A stretch of 64,000 nt of DNA, from positions 7,847,299 to 7,911,298 of the forward strand of contig NC_046641.1 of NCBI RefSeq assembly GCF_900324485.2. Reading direction: 5' to 3'. A model generated the notes under the pieces. That model was given only the letters and a program-made list of their open reading frames with translations. It did not search any database and was not told the origin of the DNA. Source of the stretch: Mastacembelus armatus. Taxonomy: Eukaryota; Chordata; Actinopteri; Synbranchiformes; Mastacembelidae. Both the position numbers and the translations under genes were made by a program. Positions 16,308-28,424 of this stretch are shown here, piece after piece (the first letter of the stretch is position 1; each line of letters opens with the position of its first letter).

Positions 16308-16874
16308 ACCCAATATTACTTTCACTTCTGAAATGTCTCAATAACCATCAGCTTGCTTTGAAAAGCCACGGCATGTTGATTGTGTGTATTGTATATTTAT
16401 TTTATGTTGCTTCAGTAGTAAGAAGTCCACATCACAGCTTAACATTCATAATGCAAGTCTTTCTTTTTTATAAAATATAAAGAAAAAAATATTGACAAAA
16501 GCTTGACTCAAGCAAAACACCATTTAAGCTCTCCAAAATGAAAACATTTAAGTATACACTTGTGATATCATTGAAAAATGACATTTTATTCTAACACAGG
16601 CCTTTAGTTCGATGTTTTCAGTGGCCACTCCCCAACCAAGTGGAGTATTTAGTTATGTTGCTTGTTCTAAGAAAATTTGGTTTTTTAACAATGGTTACCA
16701 GTGTTTATTATTCTGTATCTTCATGCAGCTCTTGTCCAACATGCTGCGGCGCTGGTCCCCAGACTGTACTGTATTAAAGTGTCTTTCTTGACAAACATCC
16801 AGTGTCTGTGTGTATATTGTAAAGTAGTTAAGGCATCTTTGGCTCTGTACATAATCAGGACACTTCATCAGTGA

Positions 16875-19800
16875 TTAGTTCAAGGAGCCCCGGCAGCTAT
16901 CTGCTCCACACAAACAAGGAATCTTTGTTTCTTCAATGGGAAACTTGTAGTCGTAAGTGATCTCTTCATTGATGTTTATTGGCTGCCGTGAATATATCAC
17001 TATCTTCTTCTGAGACTCCACAGTGATGATCTTTGCATAGCAGTTAGGCTGCAAGATAGAAAGAAAAACAACCCACAAATGTAAATTTGTAATGAAATAA
17101 TTATTTTGTATTCAGTCCTGAACCATAATTAACAAACTGTACCACTAGCAGCTCTTACTCACATTGCAGCTGTGATTAATGAACCTGGCCAAGTTCCCAC
17201 ATTTTGTGGCATCAATGATGGTGTCCTGGTCAACCCGGAACAAATAGCTGCTTCCAATGCCCTCTTCCTCATATCTCTGTTCCCTCATGTCAGCAATGAC
17301 CTAAGGAGAACGAAATCACATATACCTATTTATGAAAGTGTTGTTTACCACTGCCACTCTGCTCACACTCCTGGAAACTACCCAGAAGAACCAGACAGTC
17401 CCAGGGGGCCAATCCAGGGGAATCAATCAGGGGAAAGAGTGTTTGTTTAACAGCACATCTGTGGCATTGGTTATGGGAAATGAGTGTGTTTGTCTTACCT
17501 GCCTGATGATTTGACCCACATACTCAATCACCATCTCATCTGCTGCTATAGGCTCCATGGCAAACAGGCCCCACTCATGGATGTGACTCCTGCTGAAACG
17601 AATCCTCTTCTTTCGAAACTGATACAAAAACATATGAGAGTTTCCTAACAACATGACACCAATGCCATTTGTTAACACAGACTAGTTCATTGCTGGTATT
17701 GATATGACCTTGCTCATTCAATTGTATGTATCTATTTTAAGCATATGAGGAAATGCAATTCTAATTAAAAACCCACAAACAAACAAATAAGCACGGACTC
17801 CGATGAGATTCTAGTTTATAATTAACAGACAATGAGTTGTGAAAAGTCTGTTTCATCCATTGCTTTTTGCTCCATTCACATAAATTCAATTGTGGTTTAG
17901 ATGACACCAAATTCACACCAGAACCCAAATCTTTTGGTCTAAAAGACTTTATATGTTTCATTCCAGCTGAAACCAGGGTTTTTATCAGTTACTAATAACA
18001 ATACCTTACTTACCTTCAGTTGGTTGAACTTGACCAGGTCACTATCACAGCTAAAAGAGGACAGCAGGCGGCGCTGTTCAGACCTGAAGTCAGATCCGGC
18101 ACGCAGTGAGGTTTGTTGCTGAGCTGGGATGCATATTCCCTGATGAAATATATGATGATATTATGCAACGAATGAAATGAACTGTGCACCGAGACAATCT
18201 CATCTTTCTGTCTTTATTACCTGAGCACTTGTTGATGGAAGCTCAGTTCCCAGCCTTGTGTTGTCAAGGTATTTCATTTTATCCTTCCTGCTGATTTTAT
18301 AGAAACCTTCGCTGCGAGCAGAGCCCGTCCTGTGGTTTGGTCGGCAGGATTTCTGTTCCTCGCTTTTCTCTGTGGGGAGTCTTGTCAGTGAACAGCCGTT
18401 AAGGATGTCAAGTATAAAATATGATAAATCTCGGGTTTTTTTAAAATGAGGATCTAAACCTGTTTATATATATAAATGACTTGACTTCCTACTATTTATA
18501 GTGTTTACATTTTTGACTTTTGACTTTCTACAATGTTAGGAGTTACATATATCACTTTGTTCTACTTTAATTTCAACATGAGAGTTTGATAAAAAGGATA
18601 TGAGGGTGCGGTATCCAAAGAGTTTCACTGAGCCACCCGAGGCCATTATCCTGCTCCTGCAGCTTTTCATACATACACTGCAGCAGCCTTGCATCCTCTT
18701 CATCCAGGCCATCCTTCCAGACACTATGAAGGATTCGCCACTCTTCAAAGAGTGAACGCCACCTGCGAGGACGACTATGAGCAGAGGGTTGACCAGTGAT
18801 TCTTTTAAGTGATCTCTGCCGATGGTGGGTTCTCCATCTCTTCTTTAGCCTCTTCCATCGTTTTTGCCTCAGTAAGGATTTCTCCTCATCCAAAAGGCCA
18901 GGCATGTTCTCCAGTCCCTGCAAGGGCTTTGGTCTTACACCTGGACTTACCCATACACCTCTCCCATCGGCAGTGTCAGATGAAGTCTCAGAGAGGCTGC
19001 ATGGAGAGGACACTGTGATGGGAGAGCCTCTGAGAGAATCAGCAAATAAGGGGGTCAGTGAGGTGGTTTCTGTTTGAATTTTCCTCCTGTGGACTACAGC
19101 TCTTCGTGGTAGGACAATGTCTCTTCCAGGTGTCTTTGGGGCTGTAATATATGGATTGCAGGACTGGGATGGAATAGGTGGAGTGCTGCGAAGAGATGGG
19201 CACATCACTGTGCTACTTTCTGATGTCATCATCTCTTTGCCAGGTGTTGCTGGAGTTCTTCCAGAGGTGTACTGAGTCCACCCATGTCTCTCCTCCCTAC
19301 CAGGAGTTTTTGGGATCTCCTGGTATAATGGGTATGATTGTGCTGGGAGATCAAAAGGAGCCAGAGTGAGTTCACTGCTGGCTGGGGAGAGGGGGAGGAC
19401 CTCATTGGGTTCATCTGAGTCCTCAGTTTCCAGTTCAGCTGCTATGTCCTTGCCTGGTGTTTGTGGCCATTCAACATCCTCTACAGCTGGAGATGTCGGT
19501 TTGCTTTTTATCACAAGGTCAGGGTCACTGTCCACCAAGCAGCCAGTAGGAGTGAGAGGCCTCAGGTTTTCTATGTTCTGTACAGTCTCTACCCTCCATT
19601 CAGAGCTGTCCATCTCCACATCAAGGTCTGGCTCCACTGCTGCACAGAAATTATTGCAAAATTACCTTTAGAATTTAATTTATAAAATGCATTTTGAAAA
19701 CAAGTATAATCTATAAACATCAAAATCTTGACCACTGACTATTCAGATGATATTGTAGATACACATCAAATATCTGCATATGCTAAACTGGTGCAGTGAA

Positions 19801-22800
19801 CTACATCAATCTACTGCAATACAACATGCTGGACACATAACCTGGAAGACCCATAGGTGATGGAGGCAGGAGGCCCTGGGGTTCACTGGTTTGAAGCTCC
19901 ATTATGCAATCCAAGTGATAGGTGTCTTGAAGACAGGGAGTATACTGGTTTTCATTTGTTTTCCCCCTCTGAAACAGATCTGACCAGTCCTGCAGGCCCA
20001 GGCCCAGCTGAGCACCGGGGGTTAGCGGGGCTGATGGTGTGAGGGGGGGATCGAGCTCCATTGACTCTTCATCTGAAGATATCACTACACACTCGTCACT
20101 CCTGTTGTCCTCGCCGTCCTCCTCCATGCCTTCGTCTTCAGGACTGAGGCCAGAGTAGGAAGAGTCCTCAAAGCTCTCCGAAGAGAAGGAGTCAGAGGAG
20201 TCAGAGTCTGAGGAGTACTCGCTCTCCTCTGAGGAGCTGCTCTCTGCACATGTGTCTGTAATAAAAAACAAAAATATTTACTCATAGATAGTTATTCACT
20301 AACACTGCTGCAGCTCTAGGACCATTTGATGTACCATCATCTAAGTGCTGAACTTCTTCAGTAGTTTGGAAGATGATGGCATCTTCATCTTCTGTGTGTT
20401 TCTGCGCTGACTGATGCTCCTCCTCAGATTGATCACTGTCTTCACCATCATCATGGGCATCTCTGGCACACTAATTACAGCAACAGCTCTCATTTTATGC
20501 ACTTTGAAGAATTTCAGACTTTTACCATATTGACAGTGTATCATATTAAGATTTGTACAGTTATTGGAAAAACTGCATGATAAAAATCCACCATTTGCAA
20601 CTTTTAAAACCCATCAAAGCTGATTATAAGCTGCTTATGGGAATAGTTGTGAGATATTTTTCTCAAGACATGATTTTAAAAATTTGAAAGTTACATTTTC
20701 CGTTAAAAGTAAAAAGACAAGGTAATTTACATGACTACTTTTTGCACAAAATTCCTATTTACCAGGACTTGAGGAGCGTCCTCATATGGCTCGACAGTCT
20801 CCACTTTGTCTGGCATTAATTCATTTTGGTCTTTGGTTTTATTTTGAATCACATTGTCTTCTTCTTTGTCATCATCACTATCATCACTGTCAAGCTCATG
20901 TGGTCTTGCATGCCTGCGCTTAGGTCTCTCAGATCCAGTTTTTACAGTGTCATCCTGCTGTTTCTTATCTACAGCCCCATGGAAAGAGAGCGACAAATTA
21001 GATAAAGCTAAAATGTAAACGAGAACATGGAAGGCAGTATTATGTCATAAATGAGAGTTAATTACATTAAAAGCACTGACCTGAAATTTCTTGTGTAGAG
21101 CATGACACATTTGCTACCTCTTCAGATATACCACAATCATCCACCGTTTTCTTTTTTACCTGTATAATGATGTTATTTTACTTCACATTAAACTAAGAGC
21201 TGCCTAAGCATCAAATGCTGCTGTGTTTCATATTAAAGTCAGAACAGTTTACCTTGAAGGACGGCAGTGGAGGTTTTTTGACTCGGCCACTGGTGTGACT
21301 GAGGGGATTTATTAGTTTGTTCCTTCCTTCTACATTTCCTGCACCACATTTCATTGGAGAAACTTGGATCTTATGAATAAAATAACAGTAACAGGGACAT
21401 GTATATAAATGGCTGCCAACGAGTGTATTTCCATTACAAGTGACAAAAAACAGAAAGAAATCCTTATTCAAATGATTTCTTTTGACCATTTCGGGAGATA
21501 ATAAAAGGTATAAAGAACTAACCTTTGTTTTCTTCTCTTGATAGTCCCACCAGTCTTCAAAGGCCTTAAAGGCAACTCCTTCAATCATCCTACGTGTAAT
21601 GTCCTTCCTTATGACTGACCTCATTTCTTCCATGACAACTTCTAAAACTTTTTCTACTGTGACCTTATGATGGTTTTCCTGCAGGTAGTCTGGTGGTGGC
21701 ACAAAGGGGTTAAACCTGGGAAAAAGTGGAGCAGGCCAAGGTGGTTGAGGGAAAGGCACACTGCTAGGTCTTGGAGGATTTCCCTTATCCAAAGGGCCTG
21801 GAGGAGGCATGTGTACAGGGTAAAGGTGCACAGGAGGTGGAATTGATGGTGGAAGCGAAGGCGGAATGAGTAAAGGTGGAGGAGGTCCAAGAAATGGTGG
21901 TGGGGGAGGAATTGAAGGAGGTGGAATAGGGGGAGGAAGAATGGGGATGCTGCCGTGATGACCTGGAGGGGCCATCCAGCCTGGAGGTGGGACAGGGATG
22001 GTGCCATTTGGCAGACGAGGTGGCACAGGTGGAACAGGTGGAGGAAAAGGAGGAATGGGGAAAGGGAAAGTGGGGACTGGTGGATGGGAGTGTCCAGCTG
22101 TAACAGCAGGAGGTGCTCTGGGGGTTGGATGCTGCATGGTGCTGCTGAGAGAAGAAAATGACAGAGGCTGAGGATGAGAGTCGATGCCGTTTGTGTCAGA
22201 ATGAGTGTTATCTGAATGCTCCTTATCTTCATTTGCTGCATGATGCTCCTGAGCAAGACAAGAAAACAAGTTGAATGACCATTTTACAGTACAGTTTAAA
22301 TATTTTTACATAGATAACAACGTAATTACAAATTTTATTGTCATTATAGTGAATGTAGAGATCTAGAGGTATTACCCTTGGAGATGATAACTGAAACCTT
22401 TCAACATGAGCCCTCCTTTCAAAATGTGTGAAATCAGAGAGTGTGGGGGACTGGGAGTTTCTTGTGAGAAACGAAACAGCTTGAGCAGTTTCATCCTCTT
22501 CATTTTCAAAGAGCGATGTTGGACTGACATCCACCAGATGATTGTCGGGCTGCTGCTGGCTGGTTGCAAACGATCCACATGAGTTGTCTGAGAAAGGGGA
22601 GTTATTACCTGAGCGAGGTGAATCTGGGCTGTCCTGTAAGTGCACGTCAGCCTCCAGGATCTCTCTATCAAAGTATGGGGGGTTATTACTCTGGCTGTTT
22701 ATCAGCAAACTTTCAATGCGCGAGTCCAGGCTCTCTACCTGTGGCTCAGGGCTGCTTGAAGAGCAGTTAGCAGCAGCTGGAGATAAGTCTGTTACACATT

Positions 22801-24467
22801 CAGGTGGGTAAGATGCTTCTGTTTGCTGCTCAGCTGTGAAATTAATGCTCAGGATGCTGAACGAGTTGCAGTTCAGAGGTAAAGCGTTGGAGGCAGCGGT
22901 GGCCACATCTCTGGGCTCCTGACAGGGAGAGGCACTGTTAAAAGTTGGTGTTGTGTTATTGTGAGTAGGGGATTGTGCATTATGACCCCACAGAACAATC
23001 CGCTGGCTGCTAGCTTGTTTTTGGTTAGTGAGGGGCTGCGGCGGCAGTGGCCGGCATTTCTTCAACAGTAAGCTGACATCTGACATGTCAAATCCCCTGT
23101 GACACCTGGCAGGTTTACGTTGGGAGAGTTTTCGTCTTAAAGGTTTGAGAACACTATAGGTGGAGGGCTCCCCTTGGAGGACCGGAGTCGCATGAAGACT
23201 GGAGTAGCAAGAGTCCTGGGAGAGAGGAGTCGCAGACAAGCAAGGAGTATGGGGGGTTCCCTGAGAACGTGGTGTAAGGCCAAAACTACAAGGTGTATCC
23301 TGCCAAATACTGGAGTAGGCAGTGTCCAGAGAAAGGGGTGTACCGATGCTGGTGGGACTGGCAATACTCCCGTGTCGCTGCATGGCTCCACCGCCCTGTG
23401 AGAGATCGATAATCCAAAGACATGAAGTGAGAAATATTATCATTAAAACAAATTCATTTAACAGCTGCTCTATAAATTTTAAACAGGCACAAACTTCAGT
23501 GTTTAAACCATACAAGTGACTTTAAAATGTTTACCGGCAAACTGTCAATCAAGCTTTGAAGATCTTCCTCACTGCTGCCCACTGGCAACGTCCATGGAGT
23601 ATAGAGACCATGTAAGAGGAGCTGGAGATATCGTGCCCTGTTTTCACCTGAGGAAGGTTACCCCTTACAATCAATCAACACATCCAGCAAGGTGATCATT
23701 TATATTTTCATTATACCTTTAGGTCGGTGTTACCTTTAGGATCGATTTCCACATGAATAATATTTCCCATCACTGATGTCTGATGGAGGTGCAGGACAGC
23801 GTCTTTTGCTGCCTTGACTGTGTCAAAGACGACCTTTGCGATCCCTAAATGTTTCTTGTTCTTAGGATTGTAGAATATTTTTACTTCTTCTGTGCTCCCA
23901 TATTCTTTGCACATATTAGTCAAAAACACCTCCTTTATATTATCGTTCAACCTGGAAAATGTCACTTCCTTGGGAGGAACAGGGCCAACATACCACTCAT
24001 CAACCTGAAACAGGGAAACAACAACATTTTATTATTGGCTACTATTATTTTCACTAGTCCATTTGTTTAGTTCTTCTGATTATTAATGAAGCTATAATAA
24101 TACAGATATTACCTTAAATTTCGGTACTATGAGGTTAGTTTTGTTGGATTTGCTCCACAGGCGGCAGATGCGGGGATCTCTGACTGTCTCCACAGGAAAC
24201 AGACCTAAGTCCTCAACCTGCGGAGTAAACAACACTCGTCAGGAAAAACATACACGATGTAGGCGCAATATCGTGAGGGGAAATAAACTGGCGCCGTATT
24301 ATTTTGAGTTTATTATAAACATTGCTCACGGGTATGTTAAAATGCTGTCCATCATAACGGTACACTTTGTACAGTCCTTTTGTCAATGTAGGGTCAATAA
24401 TCAATTTGCAACTTCTCCAGTGCTGAGGCGGTGTCTCTCTCTCAGTAGGTTGTGTTTCGCTTTCCAT
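16875..24467 (-). CDS. setd1b: SETD1B histone H3K4 methyltransferase, 17 coding exons
   Basis: The catalytic subunit of a COMPASS complex that methylates H3K4 at promoters. Coding exons in order: 24467-24330, 24217-24113, 24004-23734, 23647-23535, 23395-22376, 22248-21523, 21369-21253, 21159-21081, 20968-20763, 20470-20335, 20255-19842, 19639-18602, 18387-18221, 18139-18014, 17618-17499, 17300-17163, 17048-16875. All phases close and give 1,695 residues (human is 1,966). Domains: N-terminal [11 protein letters not shown] block; RRM ([12 protein letters not shown] to GNIIHVEI) in exons 3-4; a Ser/Pro region; a proline-rich exon; acidic Ser/Glu tracts; N-SET ([22 protein letters not shown]); a WIN-type GSARSEG motif for WDR5; and the SET domain with [20 protein letters not shown] and the post-[13 protein letters not shown]. 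The intron between exons 12 and 13 is U12-type. The call as 1B rather than 1A rests on the neighbours hpd and orai1. A 5' UTR exon ends at 24681. Confidence 0.95.
18388..18601 (-). other. setd1b: U12-type AT-AC intron in setd1b
   Basis: On the minus strand the intron begins ATATCCTTTT, matching the minor-spliceosome 5' site, and has TCCTTAAC as branch point, followed 10 nt later by terminal AC. Removing it joins codon C|TG and gives 30 residues between the HP of N-SET and the Tyr after GSARSEGF, the same number as in human SETD1B. No GT-AG solution keeps the frame. Confidence 0.92.
19634..19645 (-). other. setd1b: Tandem (NAGNAG) acceptor of setd1b exon 12
   Basis: The acceptor reads GTGCAGCAGTGG on the minus strand. 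Either AG keeps frame, and the choice adds or drops one alanine codon before Val-Glu-Pro. Confidence 0.7.
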
Positions 24468-24800
24468 TACATTCGTCAAAACCTGGAAATATAACAAACA
24501 CATCCTGCGTTTGGTGCCGAGATAAACAGTGTTTAGCGAACATTAGTTGTCCGCCGGAGGTTAACACGCCCCAACAGGTGATGGAGAGCATCACCTGTAA
24601 CCTTATCCTTCTCAAACGTAACGCGACGTAAAGCCAAACACACGCAGGTTAAGTCTGATAAATGCATTTCTCTGGCTTACCTGTACCAAAGTTTTATCCT
24701 CTGATGGAGCAACATTGTGAAAGAGCTGTTGTGATTTTCGCTGCTGTTACTGTTCGTCGTTCAGGTTGGATAATAGATCCATCCGCCGGTAGACACAGAA
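24330..24800 (-). promoter_or_regulatory. setd1b: setd1b 5' UTR structure and promoter-proximal region
   Basis: The first coding exon has an acceptor just above 24482, so 15 nt of 5' UTR precede the ATG. A non-coding first exon ends at 24681 with the donor TACAG|GTAAGC. The transcription start probably lies within about 100-120 nt above that, but no core element fixes it. Confidence 0.5.
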
Positions 24801-26120
24801 AACACAATGTAGATCCTTCAGTGAGGCGGAAGGACACATAGAATTAAAGGGAGGTGGGTTTACATGTGGCAGGTGTGAGATTTCAGAGCAACCTTTAGGA
24901 GTTTAATGATCCAAACATTTATTAGCGAATAGAAAAGCAAATATCATATTATATGTCACGTTTTAGATTATGAACAACATTCGTGATTAAAATTATACTC
25001 ATGCTTACACAGTTAAAATAAATGTAAATAGAAGAGTGTAGATTAGAAAAAGATAGCGATAAGTTTAAAATATCAAAGCAGATAAATATAATATAGGCTA
25101 GGAATAAAACTGTCATTCACCTATATATATACATATATACATACATACATATAGTTTTGTAACATATATTAGTGGGCTACTTATGCAAAATCAATAGATC
25201 ACATATAAAGTGAAAATATGAACTATATATATATATAATATGTGGCTATATATATATATATATATATATAGCCACATATTATTTTACAATGAACATACCT
25301 GTGTCCAGACTTTTGACTTGTAGTGCACATAAATATATGTATGTATACAGAGGCATCACCTAATATTATTGTAGTGTGATCATACACATGTAATAGTAAT
25401 AATTAGGTATAGAGACAGGAGCAGTATTTGCAGTTGCTTAGAGGTGTGTTTCAGAAAACATTTCCTACACGTCCTATCATCTGTTCGTACCACCATGATG
25501 ATGCAGATAACATGCAGTCATTCCTGCAGCTGCAGTCACAGCTTCCAGAGGCCAGAGAAATACAGTGATTACACCTGACTGATTGCACTGGATCTGAAAT
25601 ATTGTCAGTGGCTGAATACCAAAGAACGATATTTCAGTGTAAAAGCCAAATAGCATTATTGTTTTGGACTCATTGGAAATGAAGTACTCAGAGAGAGGAA
25701 ATATAGAAATATATCTCATCTGTGTTTAACAGAAATGTTAACAGAAGTAAAGAGGTCAACAGTATTGGCTTTACACTGCAAGTAAGGTTTCAATCCTTAC
25801 ACACACTGGTCACCTAATATGGTGACCTTGTTAAACAGGAAGCCCAAGTCTGTTGCAGGTGTGTCTCAGTGAAATAAGCAAAATACACTCACATGCTTGT
25901 GTTGTTACTTCCTTTGGTCAAAAAACCTTTTGGATGTAAAGCTGCTGATAGAGAAACCCTGGTCACTGGAGCAGAATGACCTCACAGGGGTCTAGACAAA
26001 CCCGCCCCATAAGCATAACTGGGATTACCCATGTACCTTTGCCTATGTACAATCAATCTTGCTTTTGGCAAGCAACATTACTAAAACTAAAAAAAAAAAA
26101 GAATTTTTCTTTTCTGACAG
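24801..26120. other. Intergenic, AT-rich, between setd1b and the rhof relic
   Basis: Dominated by TA-rich microsatellite sequence (25110-25280). I looked for the four upstream rhof exons (P-loop GDGGCGKT, DTAGQE, TKxD) on the plus strand and saw none. Confidence 0.55.
25237..25280. repeat. Perfect palindrome with (TA)n core
   Basis: The 10-bp arm AATATGTGGC and its exact inverse GCCACATATT flank twelve TA dinucleotides, so the whole 44 bp is self-complementary and could extrude as a cruciform. Confidence 0.92.
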
Positions 26121-26279
26121 GGTGAAGAGGCCAAAATGAAAATCAGTTGCTTAGAGTGCTCTGCCAAATACTGCGACAATGTGGACGACCTCGTCAGAGA
26201 AGCAATAAAACAAGTGTGAATGGCCGTAAGAGAGCTGAAAAAAGACAGAGACCAGCAGAGTTTGTGTGACTTGTTGTGA
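26121..26279 (+). pseudogene. rhof: Relic last exon of rhof (Rho GTPase)
   Basis: A lone exon after a strong acceptor (TTTCTGACAG). The frame reads GEEAKMKIS, then the G5 motif LECSAK, NVDDLVREAIKQV, an in-frame TGA at 26217, then MAVRELKKDRDQQSLCDLL and a second stop. The part after the TGA aligns with the basic tail and CAAX box of RHOF (human ends RRLCLLL), so CDLL looks like a decayed prenylation signal. No exon carrying the P-loop, switch I or switch II was seen upstream. Position and orientation between setd1b and orai1 match human RHOF, so this is probably the orthologue's remains in one of the two duplicated teleost blocks, not a functional gene. Confidence 0.75.
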
Positions 26280-26393
26280 TGCATGCTCATTGCTCTGACT
26301 GACTGTGGGCTGAAGTGCACATCCACAAACATTTCCTGTGTGGTTTTCCTCAAGACTTCATAGTTTGTCTTATCTTTTTATGCTTTCCCTGGT

Positions 26394-26532
26394 TTATCCA
26401 TCCATCCATCCATCTTCTATACCCGCTTTTTCCTGAAAGCCAGGGTCACGGGGATCTGCTGGAGCCTATCCCAGCTCTCTCGGGTGGAAGCAGGGGTACA
26501 CCCTGGACAGGTCACCAGTCCATCACAGGGCC
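26394..26532 (+). repeat. Dispersed teleost repeat with (ATCC)n end
   Basis: (CATC)n followed by TTCTATACCCGCTTTTTCC, then GGAGCCTATCCCAGCT and CCTGGACAGGTCACCAGTCC. The same sequence occurs inverted at 52339-52466 and as a stub near 11216. The tetranucleotide end suggests the 3' tail of a non-LTR retroposon, but I cannot name the family with certainty. Confidence 0.75.
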
Positions 26533-28191
26533 CTGGTTTATCCAAATTAGCAATAAAAGTCCTGGTGACTTTTTCTAGTTTATAGCCTGCAGCTTTCTGA
26601 GCTGCACACAAATATTTGCTGAAATTTTACTTTAACACTTTAACATCCCCACTAAGAAAAAAGGCAATGGAAAATAATCTTTGCATATTTTATTTTTATG
26701 GGGCAATAATAACAACAATCAATTAAAAACAACAGATGATTTATTTTTAACAGAAGGCACAGTTTTTTAGTATAGGCTCCTTTCAATTAATTTAAACACA
26801 TTTTTTTCAACAAAACAAAAATGTGCTCTGCCAAACAGTTGAGCAGAACATTAAAGATTTAAAGCTGTGTATTGACAGTAGCAGTGTATTTACAGTATTA
26901 TACACCTTAAAAATAAATAAACCACAGACATGAACCAAAGAAGCAAGCCTTTGTTTGCATTGATCTGTTTTTAAAGAAGGCACATATGGTAATTCCTTTG
27001 AGAAGTATCCCAGAGGGTGTGCAGTCAACCTGAATAAACCTGTCTTTGTTTAATTCTTTATAGAAAAAAAGTCTTAAAGAAACACCACTGATCATTTTAC
27101 TGACCAGTCTGTAAGGCACTAACTTTCATGGCACTTCGTTCTCTGCTCAGTGTCAGAGATATTATCATTTAGTCAGGACAATCTGAATGCAAATGTGGAG
27201 AGCCTGTGGCCTACAGAAGTTATCACATTACCAGGATGACAGACAACCAGGATGTTTCAGTAATGTCCCCATAATTACATTGGTGTAAATACAGTAAAAT
27301 ACAGTGAAGCAGTAACATTCTTAAAATACAAACTCAGATATGTTGCTAAACTTTAAATTGGCTAACCAAAACCAAACTAAATCACAAAATGTATTTTCAA
27401 ATAATTAAAATTTTATCGTGAACAATTTTGCTAATTTAACATATTTGAGGATAAACATTTTGGATTATGATATGAGAACTTTGTCCTGACACCATCACAT
27501 AGAAAAAAGCTGATAATACAAAAGTCCAGCCCTCAGTGTGTATGCATATTTTCTCATTTGTGTTTTGGCAACTTCACAACAAAGACAATAAAGAAAAGTA
27601 AACTGTCAAATCAATGTAAAACAACTTACCAGAAGACAAAATGAACATGCTCTACATCTTACAATTTAAAAAAAAAACAATAATCTAAACAATGTGTCAA
27701 ACATGCTCAAGATGTAAACTATGAAAAGTACAAAACTTATACACATTTGAAATTTGCACATGCTTGGTAATAATAAAATCAACAATACTTTTAACCAGTT
27801 ATCACTTTTAGGGACTAGACTATATTTGAACAACAGAAATTAAGCAAATTTCCTCCTACAGCCTGAATATTCTTAATAACCATTTTCTTTGGTTTAAGAA
27901 GTGCGATGTTGCCACAAATACTGCTGGATGTCAACATCAATAAATCCTGCTGTTGGCTTCACAAAATGCTGCGCTCAACTATGAATTTCTCAATGCACGC
28001 AGGTATTTGAAGCACTTCACAAGAAACCCAGTACAGGAAGAAAAAAGGTGCAAACAGTTCACTCTTCCAACCGCTAACTAGGGCAAAATATAATGTTTCT
28101 ACAAGTAACCACAGTCCAGTAAGCTTGAGTAACAGCGAGTATGAGTGTGAATCATACAAATCAAAGCAGTACAGACTAGCATTTTTTTTAA

Positions 28192-28424
28192 CCCTCCTGT
28201 TTGTCCCAGGAGGACAAAAGGTGTGTAGTAAATTTGAAGACAATCTGACGCACCTTCTGTCCTCTGGGGTCAAATTTACCCATTCTATTTTGACTGCTTA
28301 TAAAGCATGAGGTATAAGATCATCAATTTTTTAGTTTCACCTTTTAGTGAACTTGTTTCCAACCAAAGTTATCACATATTAACTTTTGAAAATGGGTCAC
28401 ATTGACCCAAAAACAACAGGAGGG
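28192..28424. mobile_element. piggyBac-type MITE, 233 bp
   Basis: Terminal inverted repeats CCCTCCTGTT and AACAGGAGGG are flanked on both sides by the tetranucleotide TTAA, the target duplication of piggyBac elements. There is no transposase frame, so it is a non-autonomous copy. Inside the ends are short GGTCAAATTTACC and GGGTCACATTGACCC dyads. Confidence 0.85.

Noticed and set aside
18573-18601. Apparent premature end of setd1b (ILFIKLSC then stop)
   Set aside because: These bases are the start of the U12 intron; AT-AC splicing restores frame and family length.
26217-26219. In-frame TGA in the rhof relic as a selenocysteine codon
   Set aside because: No Rho GTPase is a selenoprotein, and the GTPase-core exons are missing; decay is the simpler explanation.
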